Shown here one piece after another: positions 42,879-55,697 of a stretch of 64,000 bases of DNA; position 1 is the first letter of the stretch, and each line of letters begins with the position of its first letter. The position numbers and the translations under genes are program-made. Source of the stretch: Arthrinium phaeospermum (Eukaryota > Ascomycota > Sordariomycetes > Amphisphaeriales > Apiosporaceae); contig QYRS01000001.1 of the NCBI GenBank assembly GCA_006503535.1, forward strand, positions 2,666,001 to 2,730,000, in the 5' to 3' direction. The notes beneath the pieces are model-generated. The model did no database searches. It was not told the DNA's origin and was given only the letters and a program-made list of their open reading frames with translations.

Positions 42879-45800
42879 AATGGTATCTGTGTGTTAGTCG
42901 CGTTATGTGTTTGTTGGTTGTCGCACGTGGGAATGAGACATGGCCAGTCCCAGGTCGGTCCGCCGGAGATGATGGTGGGGGTGAAAGTTGAAAATGGGAG
43001 AAAAAGATCAACTGCATTCGACCATCATGATCTGATTTGGGAGAGTTGGTCGTAGAAACATGCGCCGAGGGGGGTTTTGGTTCAACGTCGTTTGCGCCTT
43101 CTCGTTCTCCCCCAGTTTTACGTGCGACCCGCCTGTCGCTTCCCCAAGTATGGAGTCCCTTTCGCGCGTGGGATGCCAGTGCTCGATTTGATGGATGCCG
43201 TGACACACAGGCTTTAGTCAGGTACTTTTGGCTGCAGCAATTACAAGGTGCGTCATCGGGTCCCCGAGCAGCTGCAATAAATAAAATCGGTGGCAGGGAG
43301 GATGTCGCGCAACGCGGCAGACTGCAGCTCCAGTTGAAGTAGCTTTCAGGTGAAGCTAGAAGCTAGGGGGGCAATTGCGTTACGTCAGGCGTACAGTCTT
43401 GTAATATCGTCGGCCCCCGTTTGGTTTGAGGATTTGCGACTGGTGTCAGGTCGCGGGGAACTTCTGGTGGATGATGGCCCAAGCAGCACAGCCCGGGCAA
43501 AGACCAGTTTTTTCGTCTTTTATCAAAGCTCAAGAGAAGGACTGGAATAAAAAAAAGAGGATTAAGGAAAGTAATGAATGGTTGAGACTATGCAGGGCGG
43601 ACGCGTCGACGGTTCAGCCAAGGCAAAAAGGGCGGAAATAATGAGCGAATAGGCGCAGTACGTTTGGAAGGATTGGTCAGTTGGGTTGTCTCAAAGATGG
43701 AGGACACACGTCAACTCGGTGCTGTTCAGCGGTGTATGCAAGGTAATGCAAGATTATGACTGGTATAATGTACTGCTGCCCAGTTACATCGAAGGAGAGT
43801 TAAAGAGGGAGAGGGAGGTTGGTTGACAAGAGCTGCAGAGCTGTCGTGCTGGCGCGAGTAACGATCGGAATCGTGCAATGAGAGCCGGGGAATTAGATGG
43901 AACTTCCTCCACTGTGCTGCTGCGTATGCTGGCGTGTTGAGCATGAATTGGCAAGATCGTGGGCGGCGACGATCCGGTTGGTAGCTCTTCTTTTTGCTCG
44001 CTCCTTGGGAGCTGCGCGTTCTCGCCTAACCCTAACGCCGAATAGAAAATGATGCAAAATACAGATAGAAACAAAGACGGGAAACAACAGGAGTAGAATC
44101 AGATTGGATTGGACCGGCTGACCATTACCACATGTTTGGAGCCTCCTTATGTCGCAAATTGGCAAGAGGGTTTGTCTGTCGAATACCGGCCCAGCAGGGG
44201 TAGCCGGGGCCAGCATTCGTCAATATCAAGCGCCCTCAGCAACGGTGGACCCTTCCAAATTACTTGCGCGAACAAAAATCGGTCCAACCCGGCCTCTGGC
44301 GGGGCTCTGCGCCCTCCTCGCCGCGCCCTGCCTGACCTCGCATTGGGCTGGATGCCAAGTCTTGTTTCTCGTATTGTTTCATCTGACAAGTGCTGCTCGT
44401 ATATAGTATCGAGGCCTCTTTAGTCAGCGGAAAAGTCTTGATATATAGGCATATATCGAAACGGCAGCTCTCACTGCGCTGACGATGTTGACATTCTGTC
44501 CCTCCCCGACGGAGCGCTGGCTTGCAGTCCTAAGCTCCGGTTGCCCTGCACACGGCTCCAGGGATCCCCGCCAGGAGCCAGTCCAGATGGAGCTCTCAAT
44601 CTCGGGTCACTCAGATGGAAATATAAACCCGAGCGACACCATTGAAGGGTGGCTGTCCATAAGCTGAAGACCCTCATTTTTTCTGGAGTCCGTCACGCAA
44701 AGTCGGAACGGTAGATCTAAGAAAAACGAGGCGTTCGCTAGATCTGGGTTAGATGCCTCTTAGTCTTGGAAAAAAAGAAAAGATTGCGACTCAGATAACT
44801 TAGGTATCCCACACTCTGGGTCAAAAGGAGAGCCTTGACATTGAAAATTGTGGCCCATTTATGAAGTAACGCGCATGGCAACAATATCTCAAGGCAGATT
44901 TCATACTGTACGTTGACTTAAGGATGAAACTGGTCTGATCTCTGCCTCGTCTACACGCGCATGCAACGTCATTCCACAGGGAAGGAACTAAACAGCAAGA
45001 CGACTTGCTAGCTAGAAAGAGCATAGTCAGCTTGGCCCAGCGATATATTCCCCTCGATAGCGATAGCGCTGCTGTTGGTATAATAATACTTCCTATGAAT
45101 AGTCACCGGGCCAGTTTATCCAATTAAGTAATATAATCAAAGGAATAAACATTATACAAATAGCACCAAGTAATATGGTTGGAGCAGCGCTTTCGCCATC
45201 AAAGGGATAGCTTTATCGAACTAAGGTAACTATTGACAGATAAGATACACGACAAAACGCTTACGGCAGGGGGGCAACCAACAACTATAATAGTCCCAAA
45301 TATATCCGTTCGTTCACGTAACCTTAATTCGGAGTCGTCAAGTTGGAGCTGGGATGCCCGGCAATCGCATCACTGGGTATGCATGTAGTCAAGAAGTCAG
45401 ACATAATAGGACATCCTCATGTAATTCATATATCTATCTACCAACAGCCCTGCCAAGCCTCTCGCCCGACCATCCGTACACACACTTTTGAAATGCGCAA
45501 CTTCGCAACTATGTATACACGCAGTATACTATAGGAGCTGGCTTATATCCTCATAAATCCCAACAGGGTATATATAAAAACAGGTCCTCATGAGTCATAA
45601 AAGAAACCTCAGGTACGCCCCCATGGCCCCAAAAGACGGACTTTTGTCAGATGGCTTGGAAAAAAAATTCGAAAGAAAACATCCCCAAGAAAGAAACCCA
45701 CAGCCTGGAACGCCCAATACCTCCCTGGACCGAGATGACGCCCTAAAAAGATTCATCCCATGCCCCCCCGAAAAGCACAATGCACCGTATAGACGCCAAG

Positions 45801-45894
45801 TCTCATCCCAACCCTATACCGCATTGATGCTGAAATGTAAAACATGCATTTGAAATGAAGCCTTGGGGGACTCATCACCCCGCTGTCGATTACT
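42879..45894. other. 3 kb intergenic region, no gene recognised
   Basis: The GAS2-protein promoter lies at the left. 44700-45600 is AT-rich. Short open frames (e.g. 45590-45853, 43037-43342) have no resemblance to known proteins. Two telomere-like CCCTAA units occur near 44027. Confidence 0.35.
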
Positions 45895-48800
45895 TTACCC
45901 CTTTACCATACCCCCGTCCCCCAAAACATTGAGAAACGGGTCCGTCGCGCCATTATCGACAGCACCCGTGCCATTAGGGACCTTGGCGCCGCTGCCCACG
46001 TTCTCGCCGGGGAAGTGCAGCCACTGGTCGAAGTCAATGTTGGTGCCCGTGAGCGCGTTCCAGTCGAACTCGTCCTGGTCGTTGTCGACAAAGTCCATCT
46101 CCACGTCCAGCATCTGAGGCTGGCTCCCGTCGCTGCCGTTAGACGAGCCGCTGGACCCGCTGGGCGTGAGGCCGTCCTTGTTGGTATCGGGCGGCGAGTT
46201 GCCTGCGATGCCGGCCGCCGCCGCGCCCATCAGCTCGGCCGGCGGCACGTAGACGGTGCTGGGGTTCATCAGCGCCGCCTCGGGCTGCGTCATGTACGGC
46301 AGGTTCTCCGGCGGCGGCGTAGCCATCTCCTCGGCCACCACCACGGCGGTCGGCGCCCGGAAGAAGGCCGCGTTGTTCTTGCTGCTGCTATTGTTTGTGG
46401 CGGCGTTAGCGGCATTGGCGGTGGTGGCAGCCGCGGCGGCCTGTTGCGAAGCCTGCAGGTCAATGGCAGCCTTGCGCAGGGCCGCGTCGAGGAAGGCAAC
46501 GGCATAGTCGGCAGCGGCATAGCTGTCGCGCAGCTTCACCATCACTTTCATGCACTGGAGGAAGCCCTGGACAGCCTTATCACGGGCCTGGGCCACATTG
46601 TTCTTCATCTCCAACAGGTGAATGATCATCGCGGGGAGAATGACAGTAACGCCTGTAGTAGGAAGGTACTTCTCGAGTTTGAGTTGGTGGAGCTCGTTCA
46701 CCATTCGCGTGATATGCGATGCCGAATCCCGAACCTTCATCCTCGACATCTCCTGCGCCTGCCTCGATGTCGTCGGCACATGCAGAGGCGAAGAGTGCAG
46801 GAACTGGGGGCGGTGGAGAGCCGAGATCGTGGTGTAGTATACCATATGCAGCAAATTACGCTGAACGGCAATGGTCCTGTGCCCGTCCCTGAGATCCAAC
46901 TGCGTCAACGGTCTGTATTGACAGCACGCGGGAAGCGCCTGGACCCAGGCCATGAGCGAGATATCGACGTCGTTGACAAGCTCGATATTGTCCAACTGTT
47001 TCTTTGGGTGCAGCATCATGGTGCTGTTCGTCGTGTTCTCCGGCCTCGACTTGTCCCGCACAAGCACCGAGTATTGGGCCTTGAGCATCTGGCTGATGCA
47101 CAGGCACAGCTTTGCCTTGGCCACACACATTGATGCCAGCTCTTGCTGCATCAGAACATCGCGAACCAGTGTGCAGTCATGGTTCACGACTTGAATCTCG
47201 TCCGCCAGGGGCCCGATCTCGAAGTCGCCCTCATCCAACATGGGCACATCGTAGTCTTCGTCCTTTATCCTGGTCGGCCTGCGCATGCCCAGGGCGATTA
47301 AGCGATCGCGCATGAAGCACGACCACCAGATGCGCTTCCACAGCTTTTGCTTGCGGGGCGACATATTCGTATTGGCCGGGTTGCGGTGAAGCCCGATGGT
47401 ATGCGCGAGCGATATAGCCACACCCATCCAATGCCAGGTATCCTTCTGGTCGTCGGGCGTCTCGTACCAGTACGTCATGAGAAGCAAAGCCTGTACGAGT
47501 ATAAGGCGGTCACTCTCGTAGTCAAAGTCGTACAGAAGCTAATGCATGTCGGTCAGCTTATGTATATCTCCCTCGCATACGAAGTGGCACATGTGATGAC
47601 TTACCCTTGTCTTCTGGAAGAAGGCCTTACGGGCAGCCTTTCGACTGCTGTAGCCGGCCTCCTTCAGATACTTGACATCCACGTACGCCGTGCTGGCGAA
47701 CATGACAGCGTGGTACAGGAACAAGCTGATCTGTCCATATAGCCCATCTGTCGAGTTGATGGCAGCGAGGAAGTCATGCAGTTCCATGAGCGGCATGTAC
47801 GGATGTACATACTCAACGTAGGCCCGAAGAAGCGCATTCTGGAGGGAGGGCGAGGGCAACGTCAGAGCCCCCTTCAAGTGCAGATAGTTCACATCCTCAG
47901 GGGCGATCTTGGAGGGCAGTGGCCGGATAAAGCCAGGTAGCTGAGAAGATGCATCAGGCTCCTCAAGTGTATTCAAGAACTGGGCCGTCTTCGCATTGCT
48001 GAAGCCAGAAGTAGCATCGGGCCAGAGATTCGGGAATCCAGGTCCGTTGTTGGTAGACTGCTGAAGTTGGGCTAGCAACAGGACCGGGTCTGTCCTCGCA
48101 TCCGGCTGCTGTTGATCTGTTGCACATGAAAGTCCGGTGGTCAGCGCTGTATGAGATGAGGTGTCATATCATGGAGCGGAACGAATGGGGAAAAAAGGCC
48201 CGTAGGACTTGTTAGGAGGCAAGATGACAGGCGGCGCCGACTTGCGAGCATGTGAAAGTCCGCGGGGTGACACAAAAGGGATCAGCAACTTACAGATTAA
48301 ATTGGGAACGTGACCGTCCAAGCCGCTGCCGTCCGGGAAGCTAGTTGCGCATGTGGACTGAGCCACCTGCTGACTGATGGCTGCATTGGCCGCCGCCGCC
48401 TCCGCAGGGGTGACGTTGACAGAGGCGGCGAGCGACACCTCGCTCTGTCGGCGAACATCAGGGGCTGGACTGATGTTGACTGGGCTCGTCGTGGTCGGCC
48501 TCTGTGCCTCGGCAATTTTCTGCTGGCCAGGGGCGTGCCCCGCGGCTGAAGTGCTTGCATCGAACAAATTCTTTCTGTAACACAAGAAACGACCGGGGGT
48601 TAGCAGCTATACGCAATTAAGTCTCCAATCGAGGAGATTTGGATGGACAATTTGGAGATCATTTGACAAGCACCACGACACGATCGCGGCCAATTGAAAT
48701 GACCCAATTTGTGAATATTGTCGATCGCATGGGATCAACCGCATACGCGGGATGTGGTAAAAACCGAATATACGGCAGAATTGGAAATCCACTCACTTTC

Positions 48801-49173
48801 GCCGGCGGCTTTCCTGGACAACGCATTCCACGTTGTCCCATCTGCAATTGCCGCAGGGAGCGCCCTCGACCACGTCACAACGGACCTTGCGAGCTCGGCA
48901 AGACACACAAGCGCGGGCAGCCCGCCGTTTCGTGACCTTGGTCGACCCGCTGGGCTCCGATTGCGAGGCCGAGCGCTTCTTGGAGGGCGTCAGGCCTGCC
49001 GAATCCTTCTCTTCCGGGTTTTGCGTCGCTGTTGCCGTCGGGCTCGTGGGTTCCTGAGTCTGCGGCTCTGGCGAATGGGTAGTCGTAGTAGCAGCAGCAG
49101 CAGCAGCAGCAATACCTGCTTCAGCTTCCGCCTCAACGCCAGTCAGGCCAACAGCTTCGTTGTCTGCGGCCAT
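45895..49173 (-). CDS. Zn2Cys6 transcription factor of the FarA/CTF1 (cutinase, fatty-acid regulator) family
   Basis: Fungal binuclear-zinc regulator of fatty-acid catabolism and cutinase genes. Four exons: 49173-48797, 48574-48294, 48116-47605 and 47538-45895, giving 937 residues. The zinc cluster is at residues 89-117: CVSCRARKVRC then GAPCGNCRWDNVEC, with basic flanks (KVTKRRAARA and QESRRRKKNLF) almost diagnostic for FarA/CTF1. The fungal-specific TF domain lies at about 290-640 (YVEYVHPYMPLMELHDFL, LLLMTYWYETPDDQKDTWHW, GLHRNPANTNMSPRKQKLWKRIWWSCFMRDRLIALGMRRP). The acidic C terminus (FDWNALTGTNIDFDQWLHF) resembles the activation end of CTF1. The N-terminal Ala run is encoded by a (GCA)7 tract at 49091-49111. 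Family members recognise CCTCGG; whether this is the FarA/CTF1-alpha or FarB/CTF1-beta orthologue is not decided here. Confidence 0.93.
49091..49111 (-). repeat. (GCA)7 trinucleotide tract encoding poly-Ala
   Basis: Seven perfect GCA units within the first exon of the FarA/CTF1-like gene. Length variation would change the alanine run near residue 25. Confidence 0.9.
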
Positions 49174-52100
49174 TGTCGTGGTTGAGCAAGAAATGCAAAC
49201 AGGGTTATTCGTTCTTGTATTTGCCAATTATCTTTCGCATCTGACAAAGCAAATGCAGCAAATAGGGGAATCCGAATCCAAGCGGTGAGGTGATTCCCAC
49301 TTATTCCAATGGCATCCGGCGTAGATTGAGTTGCCAGGCAGTTCGAGGACGCATTAGTCGAGGCCGTGATCTGGCACTACGGTAACGAGTTGGGCGGCAG
49401 TAAGAGGTGGACGGAGAGAATGTAAGTCGTAAGCGGCGAGGGACCGGTCGTAGTAAAACCTGCTCTAGTCTGCACCTTGGGCTGTTCTGGTGTTCTGTTG
49501 TCCAAAAGTATCCTCAAGTAAGGCCTGGCCAGCGTGGTTGGTGGTTGTTGGGAAAGGAAGCGGTGTTCGGCTTCGACGACGTCAGGACTGCCACTCAGGA
49601 ATTCTTTGGGTTGGGATTCAGAAGTCGAGACGGAGCACCCGGAGCGCGCACTGGTGGGGAGGGCCTTGAATAATATAATCCAAAGGGGCCATCCCCATAT
49701 TCATCCCCACGCGACAGACAGCAAGAGCAGACAGTAAAGTACATGGCCAATGTAGCAGCGACGGATCTCATCGATGCTTGCCTTCCATGTCGGATTCTGA
49801 TTCAATGTACAGTAATGGCTACGTACTGGAACCGCACCGCTGCAAAGCCCGGGTGTGGGCGGATCCATAGCTATTCGTTCGCGTATGTATCGTGGTAGGT
49901 ATTTGAAGTATTGCTGTACGTACATTACATACCTGCCCGAGTACGGGCCACTCACCCCCCTTGGCGGCGGAGCCCGCTTATTTACGGAGCCCATACAGCA
50001 TGGAGGCTCCTAGTTCAGACGTCCTGGGCTCTCACATGCTCACAATCCTTGGGGGGGAAAAGGGCACATAAGATCTATCCCTTGTGACCCTGTGGGCGTA
50101 ATCAATGACAAGCCAGCAGCCAGTAATGGCCTGCGCAACACTTGTTCACAGGTATATTGTTGCAGGGGCGTCTTTTTGTTGTTGTCGTTCAATGTGTGTG
50201 ACCACAACCCGCAACTCAACTGAGCCTCTCTCCCTTTCCCCTCTGGGTCAATTCCTCTCCATCCATGCTCCGTGAAGGTGGAAACTTTGGCCAATTCAAT
50301 GGGACTCTACCTGCAGGCATGCAGTAATAATTGGAAAAGCAGTCCCGCCTTCTGTTTCCGGGAGCTTCTGTCCTCTGTCCTTGCTCAAGAAAGCCAAGAA
50401 TGCAGAGATAAGTCCGCTGGGGCCTCCGCAATAGGTTCTGCGGAGTGGCCAATCACGACTCTACGCTAGTTTTGACGCTGTCGAACACCATGCGACTTCG
50501 CTCAAGGCGGCTAAGCGGATGCCTGAATCGAGTCAGGAACTGCTGCATCCAAGTGGGAGAGTAGGTTTCCCTAGTGCACACACAGGGCGCTGCCTTGGCC
50601 TATATTATGTAGACCATCAATGTTCGCAGTTTTTCGGCGTTTACAAGTAGGTAGGGGGATCTCTGAAGAGGGGGCAGCCATGACAACAACCAACAAGACA
50701 GAAGCATACTAAGGCGGCGGCGGTCAATGAATGGACCTGCCACCTGCATTGTATCATCCACCTGACGATCTCCCAACATGTCAAGAAGTTAAACGGAGGG
50801 GCGAAGGGAAGTAACCCGAATGCTGTAACAATTGTATTTTCATGCACGAGGATACTTTTCTTGGTTGGCGCAAAGCCCAAAACCAGCAACCAGGGTACTC
50901 CGTACATGTAAATTCTATAGAAAGCTGGTGTCAAGCGTAGGTAGTATGTAGACTCGTGTGCGGCGTATGTGACTAATTGTGCGAGCTGAGACGGTTGGGG
51001 CCAAGACTGGAGGTGAAGGCGAAGACGAATCAGACGGCGGCTGACTAGGATGCAGCAGGCCCAGATTCAAGGTGAGAGGGCCTAAGGTCGGCCTGCTGCT
51101 GCTAATCCGCTTAAGGCAGATCCCCGGTGTGCCGAATGCTGCTGTGAGACTGCTGGCCAACCTAAAGGGCGAGATGCGAGACAAGGCAAAGCAAGGACGG
51201 GGCCCATCAAACCAAACAAGAGGCAGGCACACCACAAACCAGAGGCACACTCGCACACCCCCAAGAAATGCCAGGATGCCGAATGTCGTCAAGTCAAGGG
51301 CTATGTTGAGTAAAAGACCCCGAGACCCCTGCCAGGATTTAAAGAAAAAAAAACGGCGAATCTCGGAGTCTGAGCTGTTCCAAGCAACCCAGCAAGCTCC
51401 CAAACCCGCTCCACTTCGGGGGCACGCTGTCGTCAACGGGTGGGGGATCACGATCCTATGGGCGTCCGCCAGTTGGAAATAAACACACGAAACACACAAT
51501 TATTGTGGAAGGAGGAGAAAATAAAATATATCCCAGGCGCCTACAACGGAGCCAGCTACATACAGTAGTACAGCTAGCAGCTAGACAGCCTCATCGATAT
51601 TCGGTAGTTTTCTCAGCGGAAATTAAACATAGGTCACGCGTCTATCCCGCTACTGCTCGCCCTTCGGACTAATGAAGCACGAGCTGTACCTTATATTTTA
51701 AATATTCGAAATTTGGTCCAGCTGGGTCCCATCCCACCGATGCGGTAGAAGGAGAGGAGAAGTAGAAGTATGTAGAAGCAAGACAGCCGCATGCAGACGG
51801 TGCTTTCTGGCTGCTGGCCTCTACAGGGGTGATGGAAGCAAGATCATGATACAAAGGCTATGCGGCAATAGAAGAAGCTGCGAGTCGGGCAGAAAAGACG
51901 GGTTCCATCGCACATGCCAAAATCATCCATCGGTTGTGCAACATGCTGTTTGAGCGATCGCCCTCACATCGTGGACAACCCCTGTCTGGTGTTCATGTAG
52001 AGAGCTCGAAGGAGCAAGGATAAGAGTAACCCTCGTGACCCGCTGACGAAATTACCATCTCCTCCCCCACCCATTGGGCATGTTTTTCCCTACTCGCCAA

Positions 52101-53851
52101 TGGCCAATAGTCAAGCAGGAAAAAGAATGTGTGCTTTGCCCCAGAATACTTCTCGCTGCCCCTCCTGCCTAGCGGTGCTTGGTGCAGCTTGGTGCAGCTG
52201 AGTGGGTGTGGGCGCGCGCGAAAGGCCAAGAGCGAAGCCTCTCTCCTGGATCCCACTTTAATGCTAATGATGTCCCCTCCTTTTTCTCCCTAGTTTCCAC
52301 CGTTGTGGTCGGGGTGACATCGATCGTAAAAGTCGAAAGGTTTTGCCCATGGGGATCCCGCTCGTCGCCCGCATTTTCACTCTGGCGGATTCACTTGGCG
52401 TCGCGTGGCTGGCCATACAAAGCGCGAGCCCAGATGTCGGGGGAGGTATGGGGACTCTGGGGAGGAGGGGTCTAGGACTCTAGGGGGTGTGTCGCTTGCT
52501 GTCCTTTGGAGTATTGTATTCCCGGTCTGGGGAAAAGAACTTGTTATTGCCTGTTTGTGTGCGGATTTGATGCATATCCATGCCATACCTGATTTATCCA
52601 ATGCTGCGATGCAACCGAGCCGAGACAAGCCAGAGTGATCAGGGAGTGCATATTAACATCGTGTCATCGACGGGTCATGATTAAGAAGACACCTACCTGT
52701 GCCTGTGTTTCGTACTTCTGCCTCTGTGCCACCATCGTCGTTCGCTTTTTACGGCCTGCCGCTTCTACACGAACCTGCATATGTGTAATGTGTACATAAT
52801 AGGTCGCTTTAAGGCATGATCTCCCGTCGACCGGTGACTAAGTCTTGCAGCCCTTCCTGCCTTTCTCGGTCCAGCGGCCGGCCTCCGGAGCCCCGTTTAA
52901 TGTCACGAATATAGGGTTGCGCAAGCAAACAAGTTGTTGTTTTGCCCTCGGCCAAGATCCGAAAGATTCTCCCACACCCTTTTCCAATGCGCCTACGACA
53001 ACTCTCAAACCTGCGATCTGTCTTGGCGATGCTGTTGTCGTCTGCGAGCCTACTTACCGTACCTCCAGAATATTGTCCGCGCCAATACAAAATCACCGCA
53101 AGAGTCCAAAGGGTCTAGAACGAGCTTCCATTCCGCGCATCGTCCTGCATGCTAGGATCTTTGGTATTAGAACTCCCCGGTGTTTTCCGATATATCGTTG
53201 CAGGTGATCAATTCCGCGTCTTCTAGACGCATGCTCGAACAGCACAGCCGGTAGTCTCTCGAGATCGCTCTTCAGCCATGTCGCCGGTCACATTGCATGA
53301 TCGAACCACTGTGTCAAACATTGGCATGTCAAAAGTTCCCTATGTACAGTATGCGTATTGTAAACAATAGTATCGTTCTCATCGAATATGTATGCCCGTC
53401 CACCCGTCCATCCAGCTCTTTTTGCAGGAACGATCCCGAATAGGCAAGGCCTGCCGCCGTGTCACCATCTGTCCCGAGTAATGCAAGAGTCTCACCATGG
53501 CTTTCTCTAGGACGCAGCCACCTTCAGCCTTGCATGGCGTTTGGGTTTCCCCGTCCATGTAATCAGTCAGCCCAACATAGGAACTGGCTTACGCGTGATT
53601 CCCAGAACAGTCGAGCCCGGGCGCCTCAACAGACTGTAATTAGCATCCGGCGGCCACGCTGCGGCCTGAGGCCAGCCAGACGCCAGAAAAAGCAAAGCTG
53701 CTGCCATCCATCCGGGTAGTGTCGTCTTTGCTGTTCTAGCGCCCGGAGGAACATGCAAGTGATCTGATCCTTCCGCGTTACGTAAACTCTATCGTCCCGT
53801 ACTTACTCGGTGCGTCTCCTGACTTTGCTGCGTCTGACTAACGGTTGAAAC

Positions 53852-54182
53852 ATGGCGGTCAAGCGAAAACAGTTACGGCGAGCAAGATCTACAATACGGC
53901 CGCTCTTCGAGGGCAGCATGAGTACGTATGTGTTCTCCGGTGGTCTTCGCTCAGTATCAGAGTCTAGCTCTGTACTATGTTGCCGTTATTCATCTGATTC
54001 CTAGCAGCGGCCCTTCTAAGTCTTGTTCCTCATCGTGTCTTCATTCTGCTGTGGTGAGGAGAAACCGTAGTACTGGTTTAGCGGGAGGGAACGTTGTCGC
54101 CGTCATCTTCAACCTCATCCTCGGCCTCGGCCTCGGCGAGGGGCTTCGTGATTCTCTTACTGGCGCGGGCTCGCAACGATGA
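53852..54182 (+). CDS. Candidate small spliced ORF (84 residues), unproven
   Basis: ATG at 53852 opens a basic stretch (MAVKRKQLRRARSTIRPLF). A good donor (GTATGT, 53926) and acceptor (TTCCTAG, 54004) are in phase and join it to an 58-codon frame ending at 54182. The second exon contains a hydrophobic segment (NVVAVIFNLILGLGLG). No family is recognised. The match of donor, acceptor and phase could be chance in 13 kb of DNA. Confidence 0.15.
54119..54136. promoter_or_regulatory. Three tandem CCTCGG hexamers
   Basis: CCTCGG is the reported core bound by FarA/FarB/CTF1 factors. Three head-to-tail copies lie about 5 kb upstream of the FarA/CTF1-like gene in the same intergenic region. Function is inferred only from the word; it also overlaps the small candidate ORF. 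Confidence 0.25.
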
Positions 54183-55685
54183 ACTGAATGCGACCGCTGC
54201 GACAGGATGGTATAGCCAAGCAAACACTGGTCACTCTGGTCGCCACATGATGTAACAACCACGATCCAGGAGGCCATGACGGGCATGAGAACATGGTGAT
54301 AGTGCTCAAACTCCCTTGCCGTACAGAATAGGCATGAAGAACGACGGCGTTGACAACAACCTCGTTCTGATAGTATCAACATGTTCCAATGGTCATGACG
54401 GGGCAAAGATGATTGTGATGGTATCATCAAATATACCTGGCCTGCACTTGGGTACTCTGGAACAAAATTCTACAGAAGGATCTCATCTAGCCCAACCTAC
54501 CTTCAATCCTCCCATCAACTGCTCTCTCACCAGTCACCTTCGCAACTCACTGCACACCATCATCATCACCACAATCGTCACAATGCCTCGCGGTATCGAG
54601 TCCACTGCTAAGAAAGTCGACGGCATGATACACACATAAGGCATGTGAGGGTGAGCATCACGGGTCGGGGCCTAAAGGGCTCGTTCTGACATTGTCAGGA
54701 GAAGAAATGGGATACATGAGTTCAATTCTCATCTCAAACGAATCAGAAATTTACCTAATCAATCTAGTTTGTTATGATGGTTTTTTTTCTAACTAGGGAA
54801 GTAGCCGATCGAGTATTTTCCGTCTTGGACTATTCCGCTGCCAGGCTTTTAACCCATGGCTGCCAGGTCGAGCCGCTACAGATTGATTGTGAGATACTGG
54901 CTTGTTCCGGGTGCCACGTCGCTTGGCAGATATCTTGGGTTCGTCAGGTAATACGCTTCTTCGAGACGGCACGGAGGAAGGCGGGAGTTCGCTCGGTATG
55001 ATAACTGATGGACAGAAGGCGTAATGACGCTGCTTTTTGGCTTTAGGGTGTTACGTCTAAATCTGGGACAACTTGGTTTCGGATGCGCGGACGTGGGAAG
55101 AAGTTGTAGAAGATGGATATGTATTGTTATAAAAAGGATACACACTCGGCGGCGGCGGCGAGGACCTAATTATGCGGCATGGAACGACCTCGGGGAATAT
55201 CTCCTAAGTCGACTGAGATACGAGACTGGGGCAGAAAAGAGTCTCGAGGGCTTGGAAGGGCTAGGCGGACAACCTGGAGAAGACCATGACTAGCAATGGA
55301 AGAACGGACAGGGATTGGAGAGCTGTTATTCATTAGTTGTATGGTAAAAGCCCGGTAGTGATAAGCAGGAGATTGGAGAACCCTCCTGAATCAAGCCGGT
55401 GATGATAGTCAGGTAAACACCGGCACCAGAGACAACGTTCCTGACATAGTCCTGCTTATGAGAGTTCTTCTTTCCCACCATATGGGCATTCGAGGCAGGC
55501 CGGGAGAGAACCAACTCTTCTGCGAGGCGAGGCGAGCGCAAATGATAGAAACATCCTGCTGCGCATAGGGCGAGTGCTACCGGCATGAGAAGCATTGACT
55601 TGTGAATGCGCTGCTGCGGCAAGTGCTTGTTTGATATTATTGTTTCGAGAGTCTTGTAAGATGTCAATATACCTGAAGCACTCCA

Positions 55686-55697
55686 GGGGGGGGGGGG
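55686..55697 (+). repeat. Poly-G tract (12 G)
   Basis: An uninterrupted G run in non-coding DNA, the longest G/C homopolymer noticed in the window. Confidence 0.8.

Noticed and set aside
44010..44030. Telomere-like CCCTAA units (also TTAGGG near 57563)
   Set aside because: There are only one to two units at each place, far too short for an interstitial telomere.
44700..45600. AT-rich stretch as a RIP-mutated transposon relic
   Set aside because: There are no terminal repeats, no transposase fragments and no duplicated partner in the window.
46015..47133. 372-codon plus-strand open frame
   Set aside because: It is antisense to the conserved TF domain of the FarA/CTF1-like gene; the Arg/His/Val-rich content is a shadow of GC-biased codons.
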